Origin: Anaerolineales bacterium HSG24
GTDB taxonomy: Bacteria > Chloroflexota > Anaerolineae > 4572-78 > J111
Length of the DNA: 64,000 bases
Assembly: GCA_030377895.1 (NCBI GenBank)
Contig: JAUCGB010000004.1
Location: 17,049-81,048 of the forward strand
Direction: 5' to 3'
Numbering within the stretch: the stretch's first letter is position 1; each line of letters opens with the position of its first letter. The position numbers and the translations under genes were made by a program. Shown here piece by piece: positions 43,144 through 51,699 of the stretch. The notes under the pieces were generated by a model. The model searched no databases, had not been told where the DNA came from, and worked only from the letters and a program-made list of their open reading frames with translations.

Positions 43144-44430
43144 TTATTCCGCGCCTAATGTGGAAACCTGCTCCTTTAATTGGCGGAAGATGTGCCATTT
43201 GCCGTCTAAGAAGTGCAACTCGTAGGTCACGGTCTGTTCGAGTTCAGTATCAGCAGTAAAGGTGATTCGAACTGTGCTGACTTGGCCTTGTTGTCCGACA
43301 ATACTACCTTCGACGGCGTTACCCACCACGTCGAGCGCTCGGACAGAGATATTGTTGAGGCTAAATTTCGGCACACCAAAGTAACCGCCATCATTCTGAT
43401 AGTTTTTCAAGGCATCACTATCTTCGGCCAAAAACGCCTTTGGATTCCAACCCTTATCCCGATGAATACATAAATCTTTGCCCTCATTACTACACATGGC
43501 GGCATAAAAACCCAATACAATCTGCTCAGGGACACTGGCACTATATATGTCTGACGGGGGGTCAGGATAGAAATCGATGGTGGCAACAATCGGATCGTTT
43601 AGTTCACCCGGATTATTGGTTTGCATGTAGCTAGCTTCATCGTTATTTAGAGCATACACGTAGCGTGTCGCCAACAGACTACGCTCGTGGTTGCCTTGTC
43701 GTACCACCGTCACCTCTTTGGTAGCGGGGTCAAGTGGGCCAACTGCATCCCCATGGAACCGGCCAACTGGTACGTACCGAGAGGGGCTGTCGGTCGGTGG
43801 ATCCCACGTAGAGCCGCCTTGATCCCGATACCGGAAAATTGTTAAATCGGTTGCTTGGGCAGTTAAGGGAATCCCAAAGGGCGCGCTAGGATAGCCCCAG
43901 AAAAGTAGTTCGTCAATGTCATCATTGTCCACCGTAACCACATCCTGTTGCACAAACTGATAGTCACCACTGCTTAGGTAAGCATTATTGGGCGATTGCA
44001 ATGAGTAGGGGAAGATAGTTGGCGGATTCCCTCGGTCATTATCATACACCACAGCCCGAATTGGAGTGATCCCTGAACCACTTTCAAACTCATAAAGAAC
44101 GAGCCATTCATTAAAGTTATCGTTGTCAGTATCTTTACGCAGGACATTAACAACATTCAGCTGATTCGCCAAGTCGGGGGGAACAGCCTCAGCGTAGTTG
44201 ACCAACTGTCTCAGGCCGACTTCGTAACCAATCCGTCGAACCCAAGGCAGTGGGTCATGGTCTAACATCATGGTCACAAACGAACCGATTGCACCAGCGA
44301 TGGCAAGCACCATCAAAAAACTTAAGATATTATCTTTGTTGACAAAACTGAAAAAACTGCTCTTACTACGAATTCTGTATAGTAAGAGTACTGCAAACAC
44401 AAAAATCAGAAAAATAATTCGATAATCCAC
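43144..44430 (-). CDS. Membrane-anchored protein of unknown function
   Basis: A 428-residue protein with two N-terminal membrane segments (about residues 3-19 and 36-58) and a long extracytoplasmic part. The middle repeats the phrase pattern DNDNFNEWLVLYEF and DNDDIDELLFWGYP, acidic loops like those of calcium-binding FG-GAP/VCBS-type proteins. The last 110 residues look like an NTF2-type fold (TVRITFTADTELEQTVTYEL). No enzyme motif was seen. AGGAGG precedes the start. Confidence 0.7.
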   Translation of the reverse strand: MDYRIIFLIFVFAVLLLYRIRSKSSFFSFVNKDNILSFLMVLAIAGAIGSFVTMMLDHDPLPWVRRIGYEVGLRQLVNYAEAVPPDLANQLNVVNVLRKDTDNDNFNEWLVLYEFESGSGITPIRAVVYDNDRGNPPTIFPYSLQSPNNAYLSSGDYQFVQQDVVTVDNDDIDELLFWGYPSAPFGIPLTAQATDLTIFRYRDQGGSTWDPPTDSPSRYVPVGRFHGDAVGPLDPATKEVTVVRQGNHERSLLATRYVYALNNDEASYMQTNNPGELNDPIVATIDFYPDPPSDIYSASVPEQIVLGFYAAMCSNEGKDLCIHRDKGWNPKAFLAEDSDALKNYQNDGGYFGVPKFSLNNISVRALDVVGNAVEGSIVGQQGQVSTVRITFTADTELEQTVTYELHFLDGKWHIFRQLKEQVSTLGAE

Positions 44431-44492
44431 AAATTCCTCCTTAATCGTGAGCTATTGTGCATGACGAAACAGTTTTCGCACATCCACAATTT

Positions 44493-44579
44493 GGTAGTGG
44501 TGCAGATGTAGTGAGAGGAGTGCATGCAAGGTAAGCCTTGCACTCCGGATTTCCCTATCACTACTTGTGCAGGACTACC
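44493..44579. mobile_element. Family D element, copy D2
   Basis: An 87-bp element with ends GGTAGTGGTGCAGATGTAGT and ACTACTTGTGCAGGACTACC. Its core (GTGCATGCAAGG...CCTTGCACTCC) is the same as D1. No exact flanking duplication is visible. Confidence 0.78.
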
Positions 44580-44808
44580 GGAAAAGTAAACCGCCAAAAA
44601 CAGGTGTCTCCATATACTTGGATAGACATAAAGTTGATAAGGTGGTGAATTGGGGCGTATGTTCGTCACCATCATCATTGATTTCAATTCTATCTTATCT
44701 TTACATAAAACACAAGCAAGATTAAAAAAATCAATGTGCAGGTTCAAAGTACAGGACAAAAAAGTTTGATTCCCAAAACCACTCGAAATGACATGGGCGC
44801 GGGGAGGA

Positions 44809-44829
44809 GATATGACCGCCAATCAAAAA
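44809..44829. repeat. Short repeat shared with 60140-60160
   Basis: GATATGACCGCCAATCAAAA occurs here and at 60140, in both cases just before other repeats. Function unknown. Confidence 0.6.
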
Positions 44830-44891
44830 ACTTGCAAATTATCGTTTGTAAGGCAAGTTTTGAGCCAAAAAGAGGTCTTTTTTCTGAGGTA

Positions 44892-45041
44892 AGGAGTCGG
44901 AATTAAATAAGTTGCGCGTTTAGACATCGCCTTCGACAAGCTCAGGCTACGTCGCGCCGCCTGAGCGTTCGACTGATCTCACGCCGAAGTCTTGTCGAAA
45001 GCGAACTATCAGCATGCACATGTTAATTAATGCTCATTCCT
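44892..45041. mobile_element. Family E repeat, copy E1
   Basis: Starts AGGAGTCGGAATTAAATAAG and ends GTTAATTAATGCTCATTCCT. The centre is an imperfect palindrome around CTTCGACAAGCTCAGG. E2 and E3 share ends and centre. The ends form an imperfect inverted repeat (AGGAAYGGG...). No duplication was found. Confidence 0.7.
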
Positions 45042-45080
45042 AAAACACACGCGGAGCAATTTGTGGGTAAGAATCAGCTT

Positions 45081-46451
45081 TTACACCAACGCTAACTCTA
45101 ACGCCTCTTCAAGGGAGCGAACCGGATGCAGTTGAAGGGGCAGGTTTTTTAACTGTTTCAGTTGGGTCGAAGCGGGTAAAATACACCGTTTAAAACCCAT
45201 TTTGGCCGCCTCTTTGAGACGAGTCTCTAAATGTCCAATCGCTCGCAACTCGCCGGATAGACCGACCTCTCCGACCAACACCACATCGGCAGCGACGGGT
45301 CTATTACGGAAACTGGAGGTCAGGGCCGCAGCCACCGCCAAGTCGGAGGCTGGTTCGTCAATCTGGAGGCCGCCGATAACGTTGACGAACACATCTTGGT
45401 CGGCCATCTGGATGCCGACCCGTTTGGTCAGCACGGCGATGAGTAGCAGTAAACGGTTGAAGTCGATGCCGTTGGCGGTGCGGCGGGGATTGCCAAAGGT
45501 GGTGGTGCTGGCTAAGGCTTGCACCTCGACCAGCAGAGGACGAGTCCCTTCTACCGTGACCAAAATCGAGGATCCGCTGGCGTTGGGTAATCGCTCGGCG
45601 AGCAGGGCTTCGCTAGGGTTGGTCACTTCTCGCATGCCGTCGTCGCCCATCTCAAACACGCCAATCTCATTGGTCGCGCCAAACCGATTTTTGACACTTC
45701 GCAAGAGTCGATAAGTGTAAAATCGTTCTCCCTCCAAATATAGTACCGTATCGACGATATGTTCCAATACTCGTGGCCCAGCAATGGCTCCGGTTTTGGT
45801 AACATGCCCAATCAAAAAGGTGGGGATGTTCTGTTGTTTGGCTACTTCTTGCAGACGAGCGGCACACTCTCGCACTTGGCTGACTGCGCCCGGAGCGGAT
45901 TGCAGTTCGGACAGATAGACGGTCTGAATCGAGTCGACAATCAGAAATTTTGGTTTGCTCTTTTCGATTTGACTCAGAATGGCGTTCATGCTGGTTTCGG
46001 TCAGGATGAACAGGTTGTCGCCCCGAATCTTGAGCCGCGTGGCTCGTAGTTTAATCTGTTGCGCGCTCTCTTCGCCGGAGATATACAACACTTGCCCCAT
46101 CTTTGCCAGACTAGCTGAGGCTTGGAGCAGGAGGGTACTTTTACCAATGCCGGGGTCACCTCCAATCAAAATCAACGAGCCGGGGACTAAGCCGCCGCCC
46201 AAGACGCGGTTAAACTCGCCTATTGAGAGTTGCAGGCGTTGGTAACTATCGGCGGGGATGTCGGGCAGGGCTAAGGGGGTGCTACGTCCTATCAGGGATT
46301 TGGCGGCACGGGCGACTGTACCGGGGCGAGTCGCTTCGATTACTGTTTCGACGAGGGTGTTCCACTCGCCGCAGTTGTTACAGCGGCCCATCCATTTGGG
46401 GTAGTCGGAGCCGCAATCTTGACACACATATCGGATTTTTGCTTTTGCCAT
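45081..46451 (-). CDS. radA: DNA repair protein RadA
   Basis: A 456-residue RecA-like branch-migration helicase. The N-terminal zinc finger has Cys10, Cys13, Cys24 and Cys27; Walker A is GDPGIGKST at 98-106; the RadA-specific KNRFG motif is in RSVKNRFGATNE; the C-terminal third is the Lon-protease-like domain (VNVIGGLQIDEPASDLAVAA) without the catalytic dyad role. It processes recombination intermediates. It stands alone on the minus strand. Confidence 0.97.
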   Translation of the reverse strand: MAKAKIRYVCQDCGSDYPKWMGRCNNCGEWNTLVETVIEATRPGTVARAAKSLIGRSTPLALPDIPADSYQRLQLSIGEFNRVLGGGLVPGSLILIGGDPGIGKSTLLLQASASLAKMGQVLYISGEESAQQIKLRATRLKIRGDNLFILTETSMNAILSQIEKSKPKFLIVDSIQTVYLSELQSAPGAVSQVRECAARLQEVAKQQNIPTFLIGHVTKTGAIAGPRVLEHIVDTVLYLEGERFYTYRLLRSVKNRFGATNEIGVFEMGDDGMREVTNPSEALLAERLPNASGSSILVTVEGTRPLLVEVQALASTTTFGNPRRTANGIDFNRLLLLIAVLTKRVGIQMADQDVFVNVIGGLQIDEPASDLAVAAALTSSFRNRPVAADVVLVGEVGLSGELRAIGHLETRLKEAAKMGFKRCILPASTQLKQLKNLPLQLHPVRSLEEALELALV

Positions 46452-46704
46452 GGGTTGTGAGCGTGAGGCGTAAGGCGTGATTCTCTCACGTATCGCGCCT
46501 CACGTATGTGTAAAATCACCACACATTTGGGTATTGATTAATCAGGCCATTCAGTTCCGCAAATGTATTGATTTTATTTTATACCCTTTCTTATTCCTAA
46601 ACAAATTTAATTGGTGCGCCCGTGAACGATGATCAGTTATTTGCCTGTTGATATTTGGTATGACGAAAATCCTTTTCGTCACGACACTAACTTCTTTGAC
46701 CAAC

Positions 46705-46806
46705 TATAGATGTTCAGATAAACATTTTCAGCCGTTACCTTCCCGCAAGTTCTAAACTTGCGGGAAGGTTGGTCTTGAATTGAAAACCATTATCTGAAAG
46801 ACTGTA
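46705..46806. mobile_element. Family C element, copy C2
   Basis: A 98-bp element (46707-46804) between TA at 46705 and TA at 46805. Ends TAGATGTTCAGATAA and TTATCTGAAAGACTG. Core CTTCCCGCAAGTT / AACTTGCGGGAAG, shared with the D3-D6 elements. Confidence 0.85.
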
Positions 46807-46911
46807 TTAGCATTACTTCCTGACAAGAAACCGATCTTACTAATTTTTGATCGAGGATTGTATTATTTTGCTTTTTTGCTGATATAATCGCAATTGATAT
46901 GTTAATTAGTG

Positions 46912-47104
46912 CTCATTCCTCTCAGTACCCGACAGAAAAGTTAGCAAAAACTAATTAGCACAGAGTTTCACAGAGGAACACGGAGATTCACAGAGAAAAA
47001 GCGATTTATTTTTTCCTCTGTGCCCCTCTGTGCATCTCTGTGAAACTCTGTGTTCCTGTTTTAGCTTTCCCTAAACTACTTTGTCGGGTAGCAAGCTCAT
47101 TCCT
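46912..47104. mobile_element. Family A element, copy A6
   Basis: A 175-bp element (46921-47095) flanked by a perfect 9-bp duplication CTCATTCCT (46912-46920 and 47096-47104). It inserted at the right tip of an E-type fragment (TTAATTAGTGCTCATTCCT). The right duplication overlaps by one base the stop codon of the DUF2298 gene, so the insertion abuts that gene without altering its frame. Confidence 0.9.
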
Positions 47105-49845
47105 CAGGGCATCTGCCCAATCATCAATCGTCCCGCTTCGTCGGTGGGTAAGGTCAGGGCCGAGACAGGGAACTGCTCGCCAGTGTCGGGGAGCCAGACT
47201 CCGAGCCGCATTGAGAGCGGGGTCTGGTGCGAAAGGGCCGCTTCGGGGATGGGGATAATATCAAGTTGGGTTAAGTGGGGCGGCCATGTACTGGTCGGCC
47301 CTTCGCTTTTCATGTTCCATGCCCATAACTGGTGGTCGGCTTGGGCGACGATGGTGTTGGCCTCGTCAACAAAATGGATGAAGACGGTGTAGTTTTTTGC
47401 CGTAGCTTGGGACAATCGCCAAGCCGTCACCAAACCCCGCGCCTCGCTAGTAGGAAATTCGAGATTGCCCGGATAAAAGGGAGTCTGGTCGATAAAGTGA
47501 CCCTCAAAAATCAGCGATTCATGATCAAAACTGGCCGCAGTCCGATTTTCGGTAGTTGAATAAGGCCACGGTTTGACCTGATAGATCGAAAATTCGGCAT
47601 TATCATATACATGCTGAAAATACTGCGGGTGGTCATATTTTTCGGGATGACGCATGGCCTCCAGTTCAGCAGGGCCAACGAAGATATAGTTTGCGCCTAA
47701 ATTATGGAATATCTGATAACTCCAGACTGGTAAACCGTTGTCGAATCCTTGCTGACTGAGTTGATGGGCCAAGGCCAACTCTGGCACATGGCGATGGAAC
47801 ACAATCGCTTCACCCGTCGCAAAAGAGATGGGCCGTTGCCCCAGCGACAGTTGAAACCGAGAAATTTCTCGATGCAAACGATGTTGCACCACCGGCCACG
47901 GCTTATCGAGCGGTGGAGTCATCGCGGGCAAATCTTGCAATGTTTGATAGGCACTGGTCGATAACTGCGGCTTAATCTGATATTTGGTCAGCCCCATAGC
48001 CACAAACTCCCAACTCGACGAGAGCAGGCCGAGTCCAATCAACAGCCCCAACCCGACCTGCACCAGCCTCCGTCGCCCATCCGATGGAAGCAGACTCGGC
48101 CAGGTCGCCATGAAATACCCGCCAAACAATGCCAACACCAACTGACCGGGCATCATGGCTCGTAAGCCCAAATCGTTGTTCAGTTTGAGATTCGGGTCTA
48201 GTTCCGTCCAACCTCGCCCCGAGGCAAACAGGCTGACGGTCAGCATGCCAATTATCAGCAAAAGGGCAAAAAATGGGAGTAAGGCATCGGTGCGGTTGGA
48301 GATTAGTCTCTCAATCCGTCCTTCGGTCACCAAAGGGGGGGAAGTCAGTTCCCCCTCATGGGAGGGGGCGAGGGCTGATTCCCTTGCTAGCAAACGCCAA
48401 TAGCTGATAATTCCGGCTAGTCCGACCACAATCAACGCGCCCATCTCGATGAGGAAATGGAGAGGGAGGTCGAGCAGGCGGGCTAACATGGTCGGGCCAA
48501 CGTTGGCTTGGATGGGACGCAACATGGGCCAACTGTCAAGATAGGGAATCTCAAACACAATGCCGGATTTTGGGGCATTCTCGCCGAGTAAGGGGCTGAT
48601 AAACGGAGCGGCGATAATGATGGTACTAACCGCAATCAGGGCATAAACGAGGAACAGATTGCGGGCTGATAGTTCTGACGGATTGCCCCAAGGCATGATC
48701 TGTGGTTGGTATGCACTGAAAATCTGGAGCAAGGCAAACAGAAACAGGGAAGTAGCCACGATAACCGCGATCCAAGTGCTGTGGCCTAACAAAGAAAATA
48801 AGAGGAGGGGATAGATAATCAGCAGTTTGCGCCGATTTTCGACGGTCAAATAAAGATAACAGCCTAGGCAGATAATTGTTAGACCGGTTAAATGTTGTGG
48901 AACCCAGACATGGTGGGCGTAGAAGGTGTTCATCCGCAACGATAGGGCCGATATCCAGTTATCGATATGTTCGCGGGGTAGGAACAGAGCCAACTCAAGC
49001 GGGGCATCGGGGAAGTTTTCCCGAAATTTGGTGATGGTGCGTTGGATGATGGGGATGATATCTAGTCCGCCTATCAGGGTGGCAAAGGCCAGCGCCCACA
49101 TAGCAGCCTGGCGTGTGCAGAACATGGTTCGGGCCAGCAGATAGACGAGGCCGCTAAAGGTCAACGAGGTCAGCACAATCATGCTGACAAATGTGGCATG
49201 TAGGTGTGACTCGCCACCTGCCAACATGTCGAGCGTTGCGCCGTTCAGATGCAGAAAGTAGTAGTAGATTAACGGCTCATCAGGATACATGCCGTAGAAA
49301 AAGGGGCTACTGGGTGGAATTCCGGTGTGACGTAGGGCGTAGGCCACGCCATAATGTTTCTGCCAATCTTCCATTTGGACGGGGTAGTAACCTTGGCTGG
49401 TCTCTAGCTCAAAATAGGCCAAAAAGACTCCCAGTGCGGTCAACAGCATCAACCCGATGATGGGGAGGCTGGTTTTCAGATTTAGATGGGGTGGTTGAGC
49501 GGGAATAGGTTGTTTCGCCTCTAGCATGGTCAAACCGAGAATATAAAGCGACATAATCAGCAATAAAGTCATGCGGTTAAAGTCAAGCAGTAAACCTGTC
49601 CAGTAGATTAATAGCGGCGTAGTCAACATTCCGCAGACGACACTGAGCAGGATCGTTTGTGGGTCGCGCCAATGTCGATACAGGCCGAGCCAGCGTGTCC
49701 ATTGCCTGCCGGGTAGCAGGGTCAACAGGGCTAATCCGCCAAGTATGGATAACGGCGCGACGGGAATTAAAATCAGGATGAGAGTAGCGACGGTTAGGGC
49801 GAGAGAGGTTTTAAACCAAGGGGTGTTGATTAGGGTAATGTTCAT
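47104..49845 (-). CDS. DUF2298 (Chlor_Arch_YYY) multi-spanning membrane protein
   Basis: A 913-residue protein with more than a dozen membrane segments and a soluble C-terminal domain of about 250 residues. EPLIYYYFLHLNGATLDML carries the YYY signature that names the family, which is found mainly in Chloroflexota and archaea. The layout resembles GT-C glycosyltransferases. The start at 49845 is preferred: the longer frame begins with residues encoded by element B4. The conserved fold suggests a polyprenyl-phosphate-sugar-dependent transferase, which is inference. Confidence 0.88.
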   Translation of the reverse strand: MNITLINTPWFKTSLALTVATLILILIPVAPLSILGGLALLTLLPGRQWTRWLGLYRHWRDPQTILLSVVCGMLTTPLLIYWTGLLLDFNRMTLLLIMSLYILGLTMLEAKQPIPAQPPHLNLKTSLPIIGLMLLTALGVFLAYFELETSQGYYPVQMEDWQKHYGVAYALRHTGIPPSSPFFYGMYPDEPLIYYYFLHLNGATLDMLAGGESHLHATFVSMIVLTSLTFSGLVYLLARTMFCTRQAAMWALAFATLIGGLDIIPIIQRTITKFRENFPDAPLELALFLPREHIDNWISALSLRMNTFYAHHVWVPQHLTGLTIICLGCYLYLTVENRRKLLIIYPLLLFSLLGHSTWIAVIVATSLFLFALLQIFSAYQPQIMPWGNPSELSARNLFLVYALIAVSTIIIAAPFISPLLGENAPKSGIVFEIPYLDSWPMLRPIQANVGPTMLARLLDLPLHFLIEMGALIVVGLAGIISYWRLLARESALAPSHEGELTSPPLVTEGRIERLISNRTDALLPFFALLLIIGMLTVSLFASGRGWTELDPNLKLNNDLGLRAMMPGQLVLALFGGYFMATWPSLLPSDGRRRLVQVGLGLLIGLGLLSSSWEFVAMGLTKYQIKPQLSTSAYQTLQDLPAMTPPLDKPWPVVQHRLHREISRFQLSLGQRPISFATGEAIVFHRHVPELALAHQLSQQGFDNGLPVWSYQIFHNLGANYIFVGPAELEAMRHPEKYDHPQYFQHVYDNAEFSIYQVKPWPYSTTENRTAASFDHESLIFEGHFIDQTPFYPGNLEFPTSEARGLVTAWRLSQATAKNYTVFIHFVDEANTIVAQADHQLWAWNMKSEGPTSTWPPHLTQLDIIPIPEAALSHQTPLSMRLGVWLPDTGEQFPVSALTLPTDEAGRLMIGQMP

Positions 49846-49858
49846 CTTTAATCCGTTG

Positions 49859-50077
49859 AGAAAAATGGCTATCAACGTAAGCCGAGACATGTACAGTTTT
49901 TCAGATAATGGTTTTCAATTCAAGACCAACCTTCCCGCAAGTTCTAAACTTGCGGGAAGGTAACGGCTGAAAATGTTTATCTGAACATCTATAGCACATG
50001 CTTCAGCCTGTGCGGCACAGTCTAAAGACTGTGCTACGATATTATCTGTCGCACGTTAAGTTGATAGCCAGAAAAAT
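49859..50077. mobile_element. Family B element B4 with family C element C3 inserted in it
   Basis: B4 spans 49867-50069 on the reverse orientation and is flanked by a perfect 8-bp duplication AGAAAAAT (49859-49866 and 50070-50077). After 26 bases it is interrupted at a TA by a 98-bp C element (49894-49991; TA at 49892 and 49992). Removing C and one TA leaves exactly 103 bp, the normal B length. Confidence 0.93.
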
Positions 50078-50162
50078 TAAAGCCCACCATTCGGCGGGCT
50101 TCACAATGTTACATGCAGTTTTAGGTTTGTCAAAGTGGTGCTGACCTATTTAGGACTCATTC

Positions 50163-50292
50163 CAGAGAAGCACAGAGTGACACAGAGTAATACAAAGGGG
50201 AAAATAATTCATTTTTTCTCTGTGAACCTCCGTGTTCCTCTGTGAATCTCTGTGTTAATTAGTTCAAACTAAATTTTCTGTCGGGTACTGAG
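50163..50292. mobile_element. Family A element, copy A7 (left end missing)
   Basis: Contains CAGAGAAGCACAGAGTGACA as in A4 and ends TTTCTGTCGGGTACTGAG. The left terminal repeat is absent. Its right part overlaps the 3' end of tatD and encodes that gene's last residues. Confidence 0.8.
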
Positions 50293-51126
50293 TAAACCCG
50301 TAACTCTCTTTGGGTGAGAAGCGGTACCAAATTCCAAGTTAAAAAAATCAACTGTATTCTTGGTAAGTTTTTGACTTAACTCGTTAAGCGGCATCTCTTT
50401 TAGGGTGGCGATTTTTTCAGCCACTAGTTTGACACGGGCTGGTTCATTCCGTTTGCCCCGAAAGGGATGGGGCGACAAAAAGGGGGCATCGGTCTCTACC
50501 ATAAGTCGATTCAATGGCACTGCGGCAACAACATCGGGCAGGTGACGGGAGTTTTTGAAGGTGATAGGGCCACTAATTCCGATATAAAACCCCAACTCAA
50601 TCGCCTCCTCAGCCATCGCCACATCACCAGAGAAAGAATGTAAGACCAATCTCGGAAGGTTGGGTGTATCATCGGAGTTGTTTTTGGTGTTCGCAACCCA
50701 TGCCCGTAAGACAGCCATAGTATCCTCAGCCGCGTCTCGTTGATGGATAATAATCGGCAAGTGAAGTTCGGTGGCTAATTTCAGTTGCTGTTCAAAGGCA
50801 TGTCGCTGGATTGGCGGGGTGACTTTGTCCCAATAGTAATCCAAGCCAATCTCGCCGATACTGACCACTTTTGCATGGTCGGCTAAGGTGCGTAGCGCGG
50901 TTAGGGTGTCTTCATCAAAACTATCGGCGGAGTTAGGATGAATACCGATGGCGGCATAGAGATTCGGAATCTCCTCAGCCAAAGCCACCACGCGGCGACT
51001 GTCGGCTAAATCAACACTCGGATTAATGAGGGTGGTGATGCCGTTTGCTTTGGCCCGCTCAAGAACTTCGGCTCGGTCGGTGGCGAACTGGTCAAAATTA
51101 AGATGACAATGTGAATCTATTAGCAT
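50269..51126 (-). CDS. tatD: TatD-family metal-dependent DNase
   Basis: A 285-residue TIM-barrel hydrolase. The start at 51126 gives the standard beginning MLIDSHCHLNFDQF with the metal-binding HxH. YAAIGIHPNSAD, SIGEIGLDYYWD, LPIIIHQRDAAEDT, VLHSFSGD and VETDAPFLSPHPFRGKRNEP are the remaining metal and active-site blocks. The last eight residues (LLSTRQKI) and the stop come from element A7. Loss of the natural tail probably does not affect the barrel. Confidence 0.93.
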   Translation of the reverse strand: MLIDSHCHLNFDQFATDRAEVLERAKANGITTLINPSVDLADSRRVVALAEEIPNLYAAIGIHPNSADSFDEDTLTALRTLADHAKVVSIGEIGLDYYWDKVTPPIQRHAFEQQLKLATELHLPIIIHQRDAAEDTMAVLRAWVANTKNNSDDTPNLPRLVLHSFSGDVAMAEEAIELGFYIGISGPITFKNSRHLPDVVAAVPLNRLMVETDAPFLSPHPFRGKRNEPARVKLVAEKIATLKEMPLNELSQKLTKNTVDFFNLEFGTASHPKRVTGLLSTRQKI

Positions 51127-51360
51127 AATTTTAGAATGGCCTGTGGGTTTGTCAATCAATAGGTCAACACTACCCAAAAAAGTAAAAACTGAGGATTTTG
51201 AACAAACATTAGTGAAAGTGTAACCCAAACCGGATAATCATGCAAATTATCCTCACCCTCATTGCTACATTGCTACACTCTATCAACGATTTTTTAAGCA
51301 AAAGTAAATGACTTTTTATTCATTGCCAATCAGATAAAAATGAACTACAATTAGGCCTGC

Positions 51361-51452
51361 TATAATGGATACGATTGAAATAATGATGCGTTTCTAATCT
51401 ATAGTTTTGAATACAAAAAGATGAATCTTTTTTCTGATTCATCTCTTTTTAT
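51361..51452 (+). promoter_or_regulatory. TATAAT box followed by a terminator hairpin: possible short RNA or leader
   Basis: TATAAT at 51361-51366 is followed about 50 bases later by a hairpin with a T-run (GATGAATC at 51420 pairs with GATTCATC at 51436, then TCTTTTT). No -35 box is clear. Upstream of the first STAS gene this could be an attenuated leader or a short RNA. Confidence 0.35.
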
Positions 51453-51477
51453 ATAACCAAATTTACAAAGGGGTACC

Positions 51478-51673
51478 ATGAATGATCAAGGAAAAAGGCT
51501 ACCAACTTAAAGTGCGACAGTCCGTAAGTAAGATAGGCTTTAGCCTGTCCCGTACACAGCCTAAAGGCCGTGATACATGTCTCGGCTTAAGTTGATAGCC
51601 AGGAAAAAGGGCATGGCTCGAAATGAAGGATTTTATCTTTAGTCAACATGGCAACATACCAACTATATCATAG
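51478..51673 (+). pseudogene. Possible 27-residue ORF interrupted by element B5
   Basis: AAAGGGG stands 5 bp before an ATG at 51478. As it stands the frame stops after 10 codons inside B5. If B5 and one copy of its duplication are removed, the frame reads 27 codons (MNDQGKRAWLEMKDFIFS...) to a TAG at 51671. It could have been a leader peptide or small protein. The evidence is thin. Confidence 0.3.
51489..51608. mobile_element. Family B element, copy B5
   Basis: A 104-bp element (51497-51600) flanked by a perfect 8-bp duplication AGGAAAAA (51489-51496 and 51601-51608). The ends are those of family B, but the core differs from the other copies (GGCTTTAGCCTG and CAGCCTAAAGGC instead of CACAGTCTTTAGACTGTG). 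Confidence 0.9.
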
Positions 51674-51699
51674 ATAGATGATAGATAGGGAGTAAATTT

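Noticed and set aside
49846..49890. Extended N-terminus of the DUF2298 gene starting MSRLTLIA
   Set aside because: Those codons come from element B4; the same residues appear at B2. The start at 49845 gives the family-like beginning.
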